Assembly: GCA_018881555.1 (NCBI GenBank)
Contig: JACAXG010000050.1
Location: forward strand, 2,604,001 to 2,668,000
Direction: 5' to 3'
Origin: Amblyornis subalaris
Lineage: Eukaryota > Chordata > Aves > Passeriformes > Ptilonorhynchidae
Length of the DNA: 64,000 nt
Shown: in pieces, positions 13,033 to 24,876 of the stretch
Layout: every line of letters begins with the position of its first letter
Numbering within the stretch: position 1 is the first letter of the stretch
Translations under genes and position numbers: made by a program
The notes under the pieces: generated by a model
The model's database searches: none
Seen by the model: only the letters and a program-made list of their open reading frames with translations
Told to the model about the DNA's origin: nothing

Positions 13033-13963
13033 GAAGAAAGCCCAACTAAGCAAATAGACTTCTCAGATTCAACTGTTCAGCCAAAAGTATCTATAGTGTT
13101 TGCTGTAGCTTTCAAATGTATTTGTTACAAATTAAATTTTTTTAAAATTCAAGTGTCCCCATGAGTTTTATCTTTTTCTCAGTATTTAAGTTGTTATGAT
13201 AAAGAACTGACAATAGTATAATGAGTATTTCTGTCTTCTGTTGCAACTTTGCAAGTCTGGGGCAAGTAGCTCTTACTTCAGGGTCTCCTATTTCCATGAG
13301 TATCATTTGAAGCTGTAGCACAGGCAGAGTAAAAAATGGAGAGTTTTTCTTAAGGATAAGTACTACATCATTTATTAAAGAGTCTTTTACTTTGTACTCT
13401 GGGGCTCATATGATGGATGAGAAACCAATAAAATGTGTGCTTCTGCTAAAAGGAGTGATGCTCAGGATGGTGCATTTAGACCACAAGGCCCAGTGTAATC
13501 TGTGATGTATCTACCATGTCCCATGGTCTGAGCATCAGTGTCCTAACAGCCAAAATTTTAAAACTGTAATATCAAACAAATAGTGGCAAGATACTGAAAG
13601 TAAAATATATTTCAATTCTCAAGGACAAGGCAAGCATATGCACAAAAATTTTCAGAACTGAAAAGCTGCATCACTATCCACAAAACCCCTTACTCAGTTA
13701 TAACACAAGACCAAAAGGCAGAGGAAAAAAATGGGGTTGGACACCTTATTTCGATCAATCATTTCCGTAAGTTTCCTCACTGTTGAGAGCCAAGGATTTC
13801 TGTTCATTGCCCAAAAACATAGTGATTTCACTCAATCACAAAGCAATTAGAAATTAATGACAAGAGCAGGAAAAAATAGTATTTTCTGTGATTATCGGAA
13901 GTTGCTGTAAGAATGTATATCCCTCAGTGAATAAAATTATAAAATACAGAATACAATACTTAC

Positions 13964-14148
13964 AGTGGGAGCTCAGAAGGGATTCACTACTCCAGAAATT
14001 AAAAGCAGGGATGATTACACGGCCCTTTCCAGTGACACTCATAATTTCCTTCTCATTATCTAGGACTTGTAGTTGAATGAACACATCTGAATTAGAGGTT
14101 TGTACCTGCACTGTAGCAGTATGTGGTGCTGTGACTTTTACTGAATAC
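13964..14148 (-). CDS. ADGB: ADGB exon: YSVKV beta segment
   Basis: This is a 185-bp exon with 1 nt in and 1 nt out. The acceptor is CCTCTTTAG and the donor is CCCACT|GTAAGT. It encodes YSVKVTAPHTATVQVQTSNS, then DVFIQLQVLDNEKEIMSVTG and KGRVIIPAFNFW. It completes a repeated-strand pattern (FRYSVKV and FIQLQVLDNE) typical of this androglobin region. The phase-1 end requires a next exon beginning with two bases, which is satisfied by the exon at 6940. Confidence 0.95.
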
Positions 14149-15701
14149 CTAAAGAGGACGAAAAAAATTACAGCAATACAACCGACTATACCTTATCGTT
14201 CTTTTTTAGGAAAGTACGTAATGTTATGCTGAATTGAAAGCAAATAGTTAAAATTGAGTTTCTAATCAACTGTTTTCCTGGAATCTGATGGGATAAGCTT
14301 CCTGTAGTGAAGTCTAATGCAGTGAATCCATGAACAAATGGATTTTGCTGCTGCAAAAAAGGGGTGGTCTAGCTATTTCTTTTTTGTCACTGCCTTATCA
14401 AATATCCAAATATACATTTTACCTCCTGCTGTACTTGTATTTGTTGAGTAACATGGTTAGCCAGATTAGGGAACTGTATCATTAAAAAAGTACCTGAGAA
14501 AAAAAAGAATTATTTGCTTTCAAAGGTAGGGATATCTCCTTTGATAGCAGCTGCTACTTTGGTCAACTTAAAAGAATGTGGGATTAAAAGACTGTAGACT
14601 TAGTCTGATGACAAAATTTAAATAATTTTTATGTTGTGACCCATTACTTTATATATTACATGCTTTTTGTCCATAAATTCAAATTGTTATGACTAATCTC
14701 ACCAAACAAGTAAAGAAACAACACACAAAAAATCCATCACCCTGACTTCAGCACATTTGGAGCCAAAAATATATAACTATTTTAAAATAATTTTTTTTAA
14801 AGATTGGTAACATCAGAAGGGAGAAGAGAATGAAAATCATCAAGAGAGTTTACAAAATTTTAGTGCACTTTTTGTGTTTCCATTACATGCTTTCTTCACT
14901 TATATTAAAAATGATTCCTTCTGTTAAAGAGACCTCTATCCCAAGAATAATTCATTGTTTTGAAATATTGAAAAACATTTCAGGAATCAAGATTAAATGT
15001 TTTAGAATTAACCTTCAAAATATACACATTTAATCAGCTCTAAGCACAGGGCCTGTTGTACTGCAGTGTGTAGTCTTCTGTGTAAAAACTTCAGTATAGC
15101 AACTTAGTAATGGTCAGTTCTGAACTCAGGAGGGATTTTAATAAACTTTAATCAATCAAAACAGGATTAATAAAAACTAAATCACATTTTTGTTGAATAC
15201 ATTCTCCTAAAAGAATCAGCACTCTAAAAGAAAACTTATATAAATTTTTCTGCCAATACTGCAAGATGGAAATTGGTCTGACATCCCAGGAAAAAAAGTG
15301 GTTTATTCCTGCGGTTTATTAGTTAAAGCTTTATCTCAATGGCTGAAAAATGAATCAAACTTTATGTCTCATCCCCACCTGCAAAATCTCGATTTAATAC
15401 ATATTTAATCCCCAAAAGTACTATGGAATTTCAGTAATTGGCATATGGATAAGATTGAGCTTACAGAAATGCAAAATATTGTTATGATTTTAAAGTTATA
15501 GTCTGTGTACTTCACACCTGTTCTTCATTCAGTAGTGGCAATATTTCACAAAGTAACACTTTCACTAATCAAATGTTAAATTTGATACCCCATAAAATTC
15601 AGACATTTGCATATTCTAAGATAAAGAAAAAAANCATACTTTTCTGATAGGGATGACCCATATAAAAACCAGAATTTATTCATTCTTCTCTCAATATTTA
15701 C
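14149..15701 (-). other. ADGB intron, 1,553 bp
   Basis: AT-rich intron between the exons at 15702 and 14148. Nothing recognised. Confidence 0.7.
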
Positions 15702-15889
15702 CTAAACATGACATACTCATCGTTGGGTATGTAATACTCCTTAAATTGTTTAGTAGAATAGACATTATTTACAGCCTCACGAGAGAGAAATGGAAGTGAA
15801 CTGTGAGAACTGATGAAGCGGAGCTTCCATTTTCCAGCTGCCACAGGCAGGTCACCAGTGTGTGCTTCAGCCACAAAAGTGTATCCTTT
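15702..15889 (-). CDS. ADGB: ADGB exon: KGYTFVAEA beta-rich segment
   Basis: This is a 188-bp exon, phase 0 in and 2 nt out. The acceptor is CTTTCAG (with one N in the tract at 15897) and the donor is TTTAG|GTAAAT. It encodes KGYTFVAEAHTGDLPVAAGK, then WKLRFISSHSSLPFLSREAV and a segment ending YYIPNDEYVMF. The join PKNK-KGYTFVAEA and the YYIPND motif match mammalian androglobin closely. It is likely part of the same beta-sandwich as the neighbouring exons. Confidence 0.96.
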
Positions 15890-17370
15890 CTGAAAGNGGA
15901 AAACAAGCCATTTTTATGTGGCAGTAACACTACTCAAACTGCACTCTATGATTACATGCAACACACTTTTTGTCCATGTTACACTTATTCATAGATTAAG
16001 ATGTCCTTCATCAGCAAGAATCTTATAATTCTAGTCTATTCTAACTTATAAAGCCTCTCTTATCATAGCAATATATATTTGGCAAAAAGCTACATAGCAA
16101 GTCAAATCCAATTTCGTCTAACTTCAAGGCTGGCAGGTGTTTTTAGGGGCAGATACAACCAGAGTCCTAAAGTCACTTTCTAACCAAATTATTTGATCAT
16201 TTAAAATGCTCCTTCATGCTTCAGGCAGTGTGAAAGTATGCGTGGATGAGTTTGCTACATGGAAATTTAGATATCAGATTACTTTGGTCTGCAAATCTGA
16301 GGTTAAATTAGTATTTACCCTAATTTAATAATGCCAACATAAATATTAATTTTATTTTAAAGAAGACGTTGATTTAAGAAAAAAAAAATTTGCAGTATTA
16401 GAAAATTCAAGTAAAGAATTCATAAAAAAAGGCAACACAAAATTAATAAGGCTGATGCAGATTTAGGTACTCTTTATGAATCCTGAGAATAGGAATATGA
16501 GGACATAGAATATAACATTGAAAGTTTCAAAATTTTATTAATTTGTATTTGCAAAAATGAAGGCAATATGAATGTGATTACTTGAAAGGCGGGGCAGTAA
16601 AAAGGGATATAAGGAGAGCAATGTCCAGTTATAATGTTACAGGGGAACTCAGAATTAAGTCCCTTCTTCATATTCTCTAAGCTAGCCCTACTAACTTGCT
16701 ATTTCAAACATTAAAATTTCACGTTCCACCCAAGAAATAGTCCAGATGAAAATTCTTTGAAAGGTTTTATCGCTTTCAGTCCTCTTCTAAACTTTGTTTA
16801 AAGAAATCAGTATTTACCAGCAAAAACAGCTTTGTTCAAAAATCCTTATAATAAATAGGGTTGTGATTTCAGGACTATCCAATAATGGGAGGGCTGTGAC
16901 TCCAAGAAAACTGAATATTTAGAATGAAAGTAAAATAAATTATTCATGACTCCAATTTGTGCAATTGTAACTGTAAGGCACTTTACAACCTTTAATCACC
17001 ACAAGGTAATAGCAACCACTCAGAGTTATCATTCAGGAGAACTCACTTATTTAAATATCTAGTTAAGCATATAGTTACAGCCCCCCTGTTCTTATCAAGC
17101 ACACCTGGAAACTGAGAAGGATTTAGTCACATATTCAACTGCTTTCTGACAGTATGGGGTGCATGAGAAGAACACTTTCTCTTGTATACCTATTTATAAA
17201 GATAACATTATACAATCTTAATGTTCACTATAAATATGCAGAAAATTCGTACTTAAGACCAAAAAGTTGTTTGAATGAGCACTTTCTGAATACTATGAGT
17301 AATCAGACAGCGCAATAACTGAATTTTGCATCTGGGAGGAATATCAAGTAATCACCAGTCACTACTGAGA

Positions 17371-17442
17371 AATAAGGAAGTAGATCTAGACAACCCCATC
17401 AGATTTAATAAGGAAGTAGATCTAAACAACCCCATCAGATTT
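17371..17442. repeat. 36-bp tandem duplication, two copies
   Basis: Units 17371-17406 and 17407-17442 differ at a single base (TAGATCTAGA versus TAGATCTAAA). This indicates a recent local duplication. Confidence 0.97.
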
Positions 17443-18742
17443 ACGTCTCTCTCTTAAAAAACCTTTGAGAGGTTTCATTCAGATATCTTGTTACAATTCA
17501 CTGTCCCTAGAATCAGAAAGGTTTGCTTTCTATTATACCACCCAAATTAACTTTATGGCAAAGTAAGATGATTCCCTTACTTCCTTCTATGACAAGTCAA
17601 GACAAATAACTGAGCAGTGTCCTTGCTCAAATAGACTTCTATTTTCTAGACTAAATATGTTGGTAGTGATTTCTTAAACTCTTATCTATGTAGGTCAGCT
17701 GAAGCTTGAATGCTTATCTCTGTCCTTTTCTACAATCTGTTCAAAAGACTTGTGAATAATAGAGAGTAGAATTAAAAAAACCACCAAGAACTAAAAGAAA
17801 TTCAACTGTAGCCAGCAGTAGAAAAAACCACCACAAAATAAGAAAATTTAATGCAAACCCAAAAAATCCAAATAATGCTAAGCAAGTAGCCAGTTTCTAT
17901 CTGGGCTGTAATGTCTGCAAAAAGAAGGCAGACTTTATTGCTAGTGTGCAGATTTTATCTTTATTGTCAATCACTCTGAAATGAACTTTAATGTGTTCCA
18001 GGAGTGTCTCTGCAGCAGAATAACAGTATCTGTTGACAGGATTCCTTTTTAGCTCTGTTGTAAATTGCTGAGTCATAGTTTTGAAGCAGAACTGGTAGGT
18101 GTATTTTTTTTTTGAAAAAGGACTTTTTATGTAATAATACTGACATTTAGGAATTTGCATACTGTATAATTTCTTGATTGATGTATTAGATTGTTGACTT
18201 TTTTTTACAAAATACTGTTATAAAAATGTAACAGGTTAAAATAATACCATTGTATTCTGTGTTTATTAATTGGAAAACGTCTAGTCAAAGTATCAACAGA
18301 GCTTTCAAAAGCAGGTCCACTGAAACAATAATGAACAATTTAGAAACAGGAAGAAAACAAGCTAAATTGTAGAGTATAAGGTTATATTCTTACCAAGGAA
18401 CTCAGGAGCAGTGATTGAGAAATGCAGTAAGAACAAGTACAAAGATACAGCATGGCTGCAGATTTCTGTTTTAATACTGTAAAAATCACTCTTTACTTTA
18501 CTTACCACATTTAATATTATAAANTATAAGCCATTAGTTTAGCAAATAATAACAGAAATGTTTTAAGAGGGGACTTCTTCAATAGGGAAGAACAGGAATC
18601 AAAAATAAAGGGACATTTTCATTAGTTATTGCCAGAATCACTGAGGCTATTGTGCTGTACCCATGGGAAAAAATAATTATTACAGAATGTACCTAGTTGT
18701 GTAGTGCATAAACCCCCAAGCATTTCCAATATGAAAACCACT

Positions 18743-18895
18743 GTACTGCACAAAGGGTTGGTAAGATCTTGTCTGGAATATAGTGTACGATTTTTGACAC
18801 GTTTCTTCAAGAGAGATCAATTAAACGGGAGAAGATCTGAGAAAGCATTAGTGAAATCAGCAAAATGGAAAAACTTCCTTACAGGGCAGAACTAA
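18743..18895 (+). mobile_element. Old CR1-like LINE fragment
   Basis: The segment around GGTAAGATCTTGTCTGGAAT and GTGTACGATTTTTGACACG corresponds to the CR1 phrase that normally reads 'gaggcctcatctggagtactgtgttcagttctgg'. It is strongly diverged and boundaries are approximate. Confidence 0.6.
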
Positions 18896-19994
18896 ACAGT
18901 TGTGTCTTGCTAAGCAGGATCTGAAATAAATCTGAAGTTGTGATTGTTCTTTCTACAACCTGTCAGTTTCCTGAAAAGCAAGTAAGTAGTGTTTATCACT
19001 GAGATTTCTTTTTGCATCCTGCCACTTGCCACTGTCAGATTCCAACCTGCATTCTCCTGTCTGGTGATCCCATTTCTGAGGATCCCAGTTAGTTGTGAGA
19101 GCTTGAGGACTTGTCTACAATCCTTTTTTTAAAAGCATAGTCCTCCANCAGTAGCAGTGCTCATCTGTCATATTCAGCAAATATTCATTACAAACACTAG
19201 ATAACACAAGTTCATTCCAGAGAAGAAAAAAAAAAAGTCTAATGAAATTGGAAGTTACAAAAAAGAGACAAGAAAACTGCACCTACAGTGTTAGTCTGTA
19301 ACTGCCATCAATGCCTTGTTTTACTGACAGATGAGATAGAGAATACTAAAATGTGAACAGAATGTGTCTTCACTAAAAGGTCAACTGTGAACATGAGACT
19401 AGAATAGTTAATATTGGAGTAATATTAAAGAGACAAGAGGCAGGCCAGAATAAGAAATTAAGTAATAAATGATAATATAGATAAATGAAGAGTTTGAATT
19501 AGTTAGGTCTGATGAACTTCTGAACTGTCCAAAGCATAATTAAATAACAGACTAAAACAATTACAAAACTTTTAAGTTATGTTTGATAACTGATGGAGGA
19601 CACTAAGGTACTATAGAACTGCCATGTTGTCTTTTTTTTTAGATGGACATAACTGTTGAGAAAATTACCATTCAGCATAAGTCCAACGGCTGAAAGCATC
19701 ACAAAATAACTAATAAAATGAACTCCTTGCAGCCTTCTCAACATNGCAAAAAGACTGTAAAGAATTAAGTCCTGTCAAACCAATCAAGATTCCTTCTTTA
19801 GGAAAGCACACTACAGGAAAGAAGGAGACACCTGACACTGTCTCTTTGATCATTTTTCTAAGCCTAAAGAAATGCTGCCATAATGAAGAAACTAGGGTGG
19901 CTGTTGACCAATCACATCCAGAAAGCACATGGCTTATGGAAGAGTAGGATGCAGTCAGTCAGATTTCAAAGATCTAACCTGAACCTGATTCCAT

Positions 19995-20450
19995 TCAATA
20001 TTTTTATTAGTAATGTGCATGGTGGAATGGAGAATATACATATGCTTAANTAGCTGATACCACAAACTAGGGAGTAAGATAGCTTTAGAGGAAGAGAAAA
20101 TAGGAACAAAAGATTATTTTAAACTAGGGAAATGGATTGAAAGAATAGCATTAGAATCAGTAGTGAAATACACTATATTTACTCAAGAATAATAAAGTAC
20201 AGGATTCAGTTTTTCAGGAAAGCACCATGGGTTGCAGAAGTACCTGAAGCAGCAAAAGCACTGCAAAATAGGGCATCACAGTTGGATATATAAGCAGAAA
20301 TAAAGCCCATAAGATGTACACTTATCATTCCTGACCCCAAATTTTTATGGCCACAAGTTAAACATTAGTGCTCAGTGTTATGCCTGAAAAACAAGGAAAA
20401 AATACAAAAAACCAGCAGCTGGAAAGAGTCCAGAGGAGAGGGTAATCAAA
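19995..20450 (+). mobile_element. Old CR1-like LINE fragment, ORF2 3' region
   Basis: CATTCAATATTTTTATTAGT at the left matches the CR1 'ttcaatatcttcatcaatga' phrase. GGCCACAAGTTAAACATTAG and CTGGAAAGAGTCCAGAGGAG to the right match later CR1 phrases in the right order. It is diverged, with many stops. Confidence 0.6.
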
Positions 20451-20628
20451 AGTTCACTAAAAAAGGTTTAGCACAGAAGCAGATCAGTGATAGTCTCTGT
20501 TTAAACTTGCTAATAGATGAGGGTATACTTCTAAGTAGAACACCATGACAGCTAAAAATTTCCACAGAATTTGGGCACATGTTATTATTTCTGAAATTAT
20601 ACTTTTCACAACAACTTCTTGCATTTAC

Positions 20629-20782
20629 CTTGTTTTTGGGATAAACATGAGGTACCACTTTGAAAAAGACATGTGGAATTTCCTCCTGTGTGTCATTATC
20701 AAGAACATGAAGTCTACAGGAAGGGATAGTGGTATACACCTTTGTCAATATAAGCATGTCTTCTGGAACAATAAATATTTCT
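20629..20782 (-). CDS. ADGB: ADGB exon: beta-rich post-globin segment
   Basis: This is a 154-bp exon with 1 nt in and phase 0 out. The acceptor is a long T tract ending in TAG and the donor is AACAAG|GTAAAT. It encodes EIFIVPEDMLILTKVYTTIP, then SCRLHVLDNDTQEEIPHVFF and KVVPHVYPKNK. The alternating hydrophobic strands suggest a beta-sandwich, possibly a calpain domain III/C2-like fold; that assignment is inference. The last 77 bp of the upstream intron separate this exon from the 20860-21471 LTR. Confidence 0.95.
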
Positions 20783-20859
20783 CTAAAAAAAAAAAATTTA
20801 AATCATATCAAAATTGTTTCCACAAATAAAAGGATTTGTGCAACACAAAGCAAAAATAC

Positions 20860-21471
20860 CGTCATGGTATTTAACCCCAGCCAGCAATTAATACCACNCA
20901 GCCACTCACTCACTCCCCGCACCCAACCCACCTGGGGAGGAGAATCAGAAAGAAAATGTAAATATCGTGTGTTAAGAACAATTTAATAATTGAAACAAAA
21001 CATAGTAATAAATATTCTAATAATATTAATATTTGTAATGGGAAGGAGAGGGAGAGAGAGTAACAGAACCCAAGAGAAACAAATGATGCACAATACAATT
21101 GGTCGCCATGCACTAACTGATGCTCAGCCTGTTCCTGAGCAGCTATCAGCCCCCTTCCAGGTAATTCCCCCCCAATTTATATACTGAGCATGACATTCTG
21201 TGGTATGGGACAGCCCTTTGGTCATTTCAGGACAGCTGTCCTGGCTGTGCTTCCTTCCAGAATTTTGTGCACCTCCTCACTGCCAGAGCATGAGACACTG
21301 AAAAGTCCTTGACTTGGGGTAAGCGCTACTCGGCAACAACCAAAACATCAGTGTGTTATCAACATTATTCTCACACTGAATCCAAACATGCAGCACCGTG
21401 CCAGCTACTAGGAAGAAAATGAAGAAGAAATGAAGAAGAAAATGAACTCTGTTCCAGCCAAAGCCAGAACA
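20860..21471 (-). mobile_element. Avian solo LTR (endogenous retrovirus), in ADGB sense
   Basis: The minus strand begins TGTTCTGGCTTTGGCTGG and ends TGGGGTTAAATACCATGACG, which resembles a solo LTR family common in bird genomes; the normal terminal CA appears mutated to CG. Internally it has CAGTATATAAATTGGGG, a TATA-like promoter placed for minus-strand transcription. Flanking 5-mers AATAC and AGTAT match at 3 of 5, as expected for a decayed target duplication. No viral coding sequence is present. It occupies 612 of the 814 bp of its intron. Confidence 0.85.
21177..21185 (-). promoter_or_regulatory. TATA-like box of the LTR
   Basis: GTATATAAA on the minus strand, inside the 20860-21471 LTR, followed by a G-rich stretch. 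It marks the LTR transcription direction as that of ADGB. Activity is not implied. Confidence 0.55.
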
Positions 21472-21596
21472 AGTATACATCAGAATTTAAGGAAGGCAGA
21501 CAGACAAAAGTAAGTTTTTAAAGCAGGTTAGTGAAAAACCACAGTGTACCAATACTATTTCCCCATAAGAGTTATACAGGGCTCCATGAAACTCAC

Positions 21597-21731
21597 CTAA
21601 AAACCAGAAACCAGGCATTTGGTGGTTGATCAACATACGTTACTGCATAGTCAGCAAAAGACATCTTACACCATTCATCTTCATAACAAGGAAATTTTTC
21701 AATTGACTTACAGTTTCTTTTAAACATTTCT
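21597..21731 (-). CDS. ADGB: ADGB exon: globin B-helix end into the post-globin core
   Basis: This is a 135-bp exon with 1 nt in and 2 nt out. The acceptor is TTTTCTGCTTTACAG and the donor is TTTTTAG|GTGAGT. It encodes EMFKRNCKSIEKFPCYEDEW, then CKMSFADYAVTYVDQPPNAW and FLVFR. The FADYxVTYxxQPPNxWFxVFR block is strongly conserved with mammalian androglobin. The downstream intron is only 814 bp and is mostly LTR. Confidence 0.95.
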
Positions 21732-23259
21732 CTGTAAAGCAGAAAACCACATACATACTTATATCTAATCAGGAGGGCATATATATACTGAATTTTACTT
21801 ATGCTGATCATGAAGAACACTACTTTGTGCATGAATGTAAAACAATAATATAAAACGTGTTACTAATGTTTCTCTAGTAGCTGTTCACTCTCAAAAAAAA
21901 AAAATTCACAGAGGGATTAGCTCTTTCAGACCTAATGACAAATACATACACTTATTTCTATCCAACAGTCTATCCATGACTACAACTTCTTCTAATATTC
22001 CAAAATGTTATGGCTTCTACATAACTTTACCTCATTCTTTTTCTTTTTTTTTAATAAATATCAGTTAGCATAACTTCACTTTCTTTATANTAAGTTGTCA
22101 TCTTAAAGCTGTGGCATCATTAGGAGATTAAAATCCCTTTATTTAGTTTTAAAACTTTTTTGAACAACAAAGGAATAAAAGCAAAACTTATTGGCCAAGG
22201 TGCCAGCTTGTTAGACTAAATGTAAATCTGTCAGCTGTTAAAAAAAATTAAGCATAAGCACATTAGCATGATTTTAACACTCCAAAGTATCCCCCAGGAC
22301 AATGCCTATGAACCAGCCAAAAGTCTGAAAACAGACTAAAAACTGCATCTGATCTCTGCAGATGTAGAGATGCTGCAAATCTAAAATGGATGGCTAATAT
22401 TTGGAACAAGGCTGTGGCTGCAAAGTCCTGATGTCATCAATGTACACAGGTTTTACAGAATTAGAAACATTAAAAAGTGGAATAAAATTATACCTGATGT
22501 GAATGTTGTTCAAATTGCTGGTTATAAGGAGTGCGGATTTATACTCACAGGCAGTAATTACTGCCAGCTTGCACTCCTCACCCCTGGAAGAACTGATTAA
22601 CTGCTAGATCAGCTGTGTGAACTCTTGCAGAGAGATTTCTGAAAGACTTAATGGAAGTATGTGATCCCCAAAGAGTATCATGCTTGCAAAATGACTTAAT
22701 GAACACTGTTGAAATTAGAATAGCTGTCTTTGCAAAAGCTATAATAAAATACCAGGGAAAGCATCTACCTAGAAATACATCTACTTTCCTTCAAGCAAGT
22801 GCAACAAGAAAGTTCTCTGATGATATAATAAACTGGGTCCAATTAAACAGTATAGCTATCTCCTTTCCACTGTCAACCAGGATTCCTTAACAGATAGCAC
22901 AAATCAAAAACTTTCTTTGAATCAACTAGTTAACTGCTTAACTAAGGAATCAGTATCAGATCTGTACTTATGAAACAGCCTATCAAATACTAAAAAAAAA
23001 AAATACAGGAAAAAGGTAATATTCTAGGTCAAGCTGTAGAAAAAAATCTGTAACATATCTAAAAATTAGATTTTACTCATGTAGGGTACACAGAATAAAG
23101 CATAGCATATATTCAGTAAAAACATTTCATCCCTTCCATCGGGGTTTTGTAATTTTGAAACTAATAATGCTCTTACCATGTTTATTTTGTGAAACAGCAG
23201 TCTATGACAATTTTATGTTATTGCCTTCAGTAAAATAGTTTGATTTATTGCCTGATTAC
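21732..23259 (-). other. ADGB intron, 1,528 bp
   Basis: AT-rich intron between the exons at 23260 and 21731. Nothing recognised. Confidence 0.7.
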
Positions 23260-23353
23260 CTTAACAACATTACAGCACACTGTTCAAAATTTAACTCGAT
23301 CAGAGTCCACAAGTTTTTTAAAGTTTCTCCGACATCAGTGTTTTCTTTAGTAC
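23260..23353 (-). CDS. ADGB: ADGB exon: displaced globin N-terminal helix (A)
   Basis: This is a 94-bp exon with 2 nt in and 2 nt out. The acceptor is TTTTATTATTTCTAG and the donor is TTAAG|GTAATC. It encodes TKENTDVGETLKNLWTLIEL, then NFEQCAVMLL. The VxxTLxxxWxxIExNxExxAxxLLR pattern is a globin helix A/B-like segment located after the IQ motif, as expected for the permuted androglobin fold. It joins the next exon in frame as LLR-EMFKRNC. Confidence 0.94.
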
Positions 23354-24687
23354 CTAGAAATAATAAAATAAGTTAGAAAATATAACATCCAACTTTGTTA
23401 TTGTTCAAAATTTACATCTGCCAAATACTTTTGAAAAATGCCACTCGCCCAAGTAAATTGCCGTATTTATTTGGAGTTTTACAGAAGCCTCACTGAGCTG
23501 AAAACTGTTTTCTCGTTTGACAGAGTACATTCCATTCATCATCACCTTTGTACTTTTCAGCACTCTTACAACTGCAAAAATGTGATCAATATTTTCTCCA
23601 ATTTACAGTTTTTTCACTGTAACATGTAGTAATATGTGGCAATCTGTCCTCAGAGAATAGGCTCTTTAACTCCCAGCAATTTTCATTTGCAGGTACCAGG
23701 AAGGAGTAGTGATGTACCTAAGCTATCTGTGTAGCTAAAAGGAAAAGAATTGGGCAGCTCCAGTGGGTAATTCATCCCACCTATGTTGGATGACTCTCAG
23801 ACAACAGGATGTGTTGTCATCTCAAGGTGTCTACTTCTATCCATGGAATACAGATGAAGACTAGACTGTTTGATTTTAAAGTTTTCAGTAATACAACACA
23901 GATCTTGGTTTATTCCAATAAATACCTTATCCTTTAAAAAATAAATGCCACTTTTTCTAACTTTAATGTGTCTGGATTCAAGTCACAATCTTCGAATCCC
24001 AGACTAAAGATCATCTTGTTGACCTTTCGGATATCAGCCTCAAGATCCTATTGCCATCAAATTCCTTTTCTCATATGGGTACAAACTAACAACCTGTAAG
24101 TACAAGGCCTCTATTTAATCCTGATCCTTACAACTCTACTCAGAATTTCACAGTTGTTATCTCTCTTTCTTCTTGGACTGTGGACACTGCACTTGGACAC
24201 ATTATTCCAGCTGAGATAATAGAATTGCTGAATAGGAAATGTATTACAAGTCTTGAACTGCTACGTAAGATTCCTCTATCTATGCACATAAGAATGAAGG
24301 ATAGTATCAGTACAGTATCTTTTGAGCATAGCATCAGACTTTGATACTGTGTGTACTCCACTGATTATGCATTACAATGCTTAGGTTCTTGTATGATTTC
24401 CTTTACATTTCCAGAAAAAAACCCCTCACATTTAGCCCAGCTCTGAGCTAAATCTACATTAATGTAAATTCTGGTTTAGTATCTATGCAAATCTAGTGGG
24501 GGGATGTATCTTTCCTCTGCTTTTTAGTACCATATGTGCTGAGTGGTTAGGTGTACTTAACAGACCTGTAGAATTCTACTGCATTTCAGTTAATTTTACA
24601 TATTAATTAGTAAAAAACTCTTTACAGTAAAAATTTGAAAAAGATGAAGCATGAAACACTTTTGAAACGCATTTTTAAAGGACACAC
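23354..24687 (-). other. ADGB intron, 1,334 bp
   Basis: AT-rich intron between the IQ exon and the displaced globin helix exon. Nothing recognised. Confidence 0.7.
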
Positions 24688-24876
24688 CTGGTTCTCTGCT
24701 CTTCAGTATTTTCCTAACATAGGCCCCTCTCCAGATGGCTTGAATTTTGAGAGCTGCTGCTTCTTCTTCAGATGTGGGAGTTTGGTTCTCCCAGCTAATG
24801 AGGGGTTTCTCCTCACTGCTCTCAGAAAGCAGGGAAGAATGAGCAACATCAACAAAGCTGGAAGTCCTGTAGCTGC
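24688..24876 (-). CDS. ADGB: ADGB exon: linker plus IQ calmodulin-binding motif
   Basis: This is a 189-bp exon with 2 nt in and 1 nt out. The acceptor is AATTCATTACAG and the donor is ACCAG|GTGTGT. After a polar linker (SSFVDVAHSSLLSESSEEKP) comes EEEAAALKIQAIWRGAYVRK, a complete IQ motif matching the IQxxxRGxxxR consensus at about 24713-24745. IQ motifs bind calmodulin or related EF-hand proteins. In androglobin this motif separates the two parts of the permuted globin. This exon is the strongest single piece of evidence for the gene identity. Confidence 0.96.
24713..24745 (-). other. ADGB: IQ motif within ADGB exon
   Basis: The 11-residue core IQAIWRGAYVR fits IQxxxRGxxxR at every fixed position. 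It sits between globin G-H (exon 30324-30462) and the displaced A-B helices (exon 23260-23353). The expected role is calmodulin binding that could link calcium state to the globin fold; that role is family knowledge, not visible here. Confidence 0.93.

Larger units (their letters stand above)
6941..13963 (-). other. ADGB intron, 7,023 bp
   Basis: This intron lies between the exons at 13964 and 6940. It contains a minus-strand CR1 fragment (about 12261-12770) and a (TAAAA)n stretch at 12990-13032. The remainder shows no recognised element; short open frames there have no recognisable product. Confidence 0.7.
15890..20628 (-). other. ADGB intron, 4,739 bp
   Basis: This intron contains a 36-bp tandem duplication at 17371-17442 and two old plus-strand CR1-like fragments (about 18743-18895 and 19995-20450). 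The rest is AT-rich with no recognised feature. Confidence 0.7.
20783..21596 (-). other. ADGB intron, 814 bp, mostly LTR
   Basis: Only 125 bp on the donor side and 77 bp on the acceptor side are not LTR. The 5' splice site is TTTTTAG|GTGAGT, and the acceptor has an uninterrupted T tract. Confidence 0.85.
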
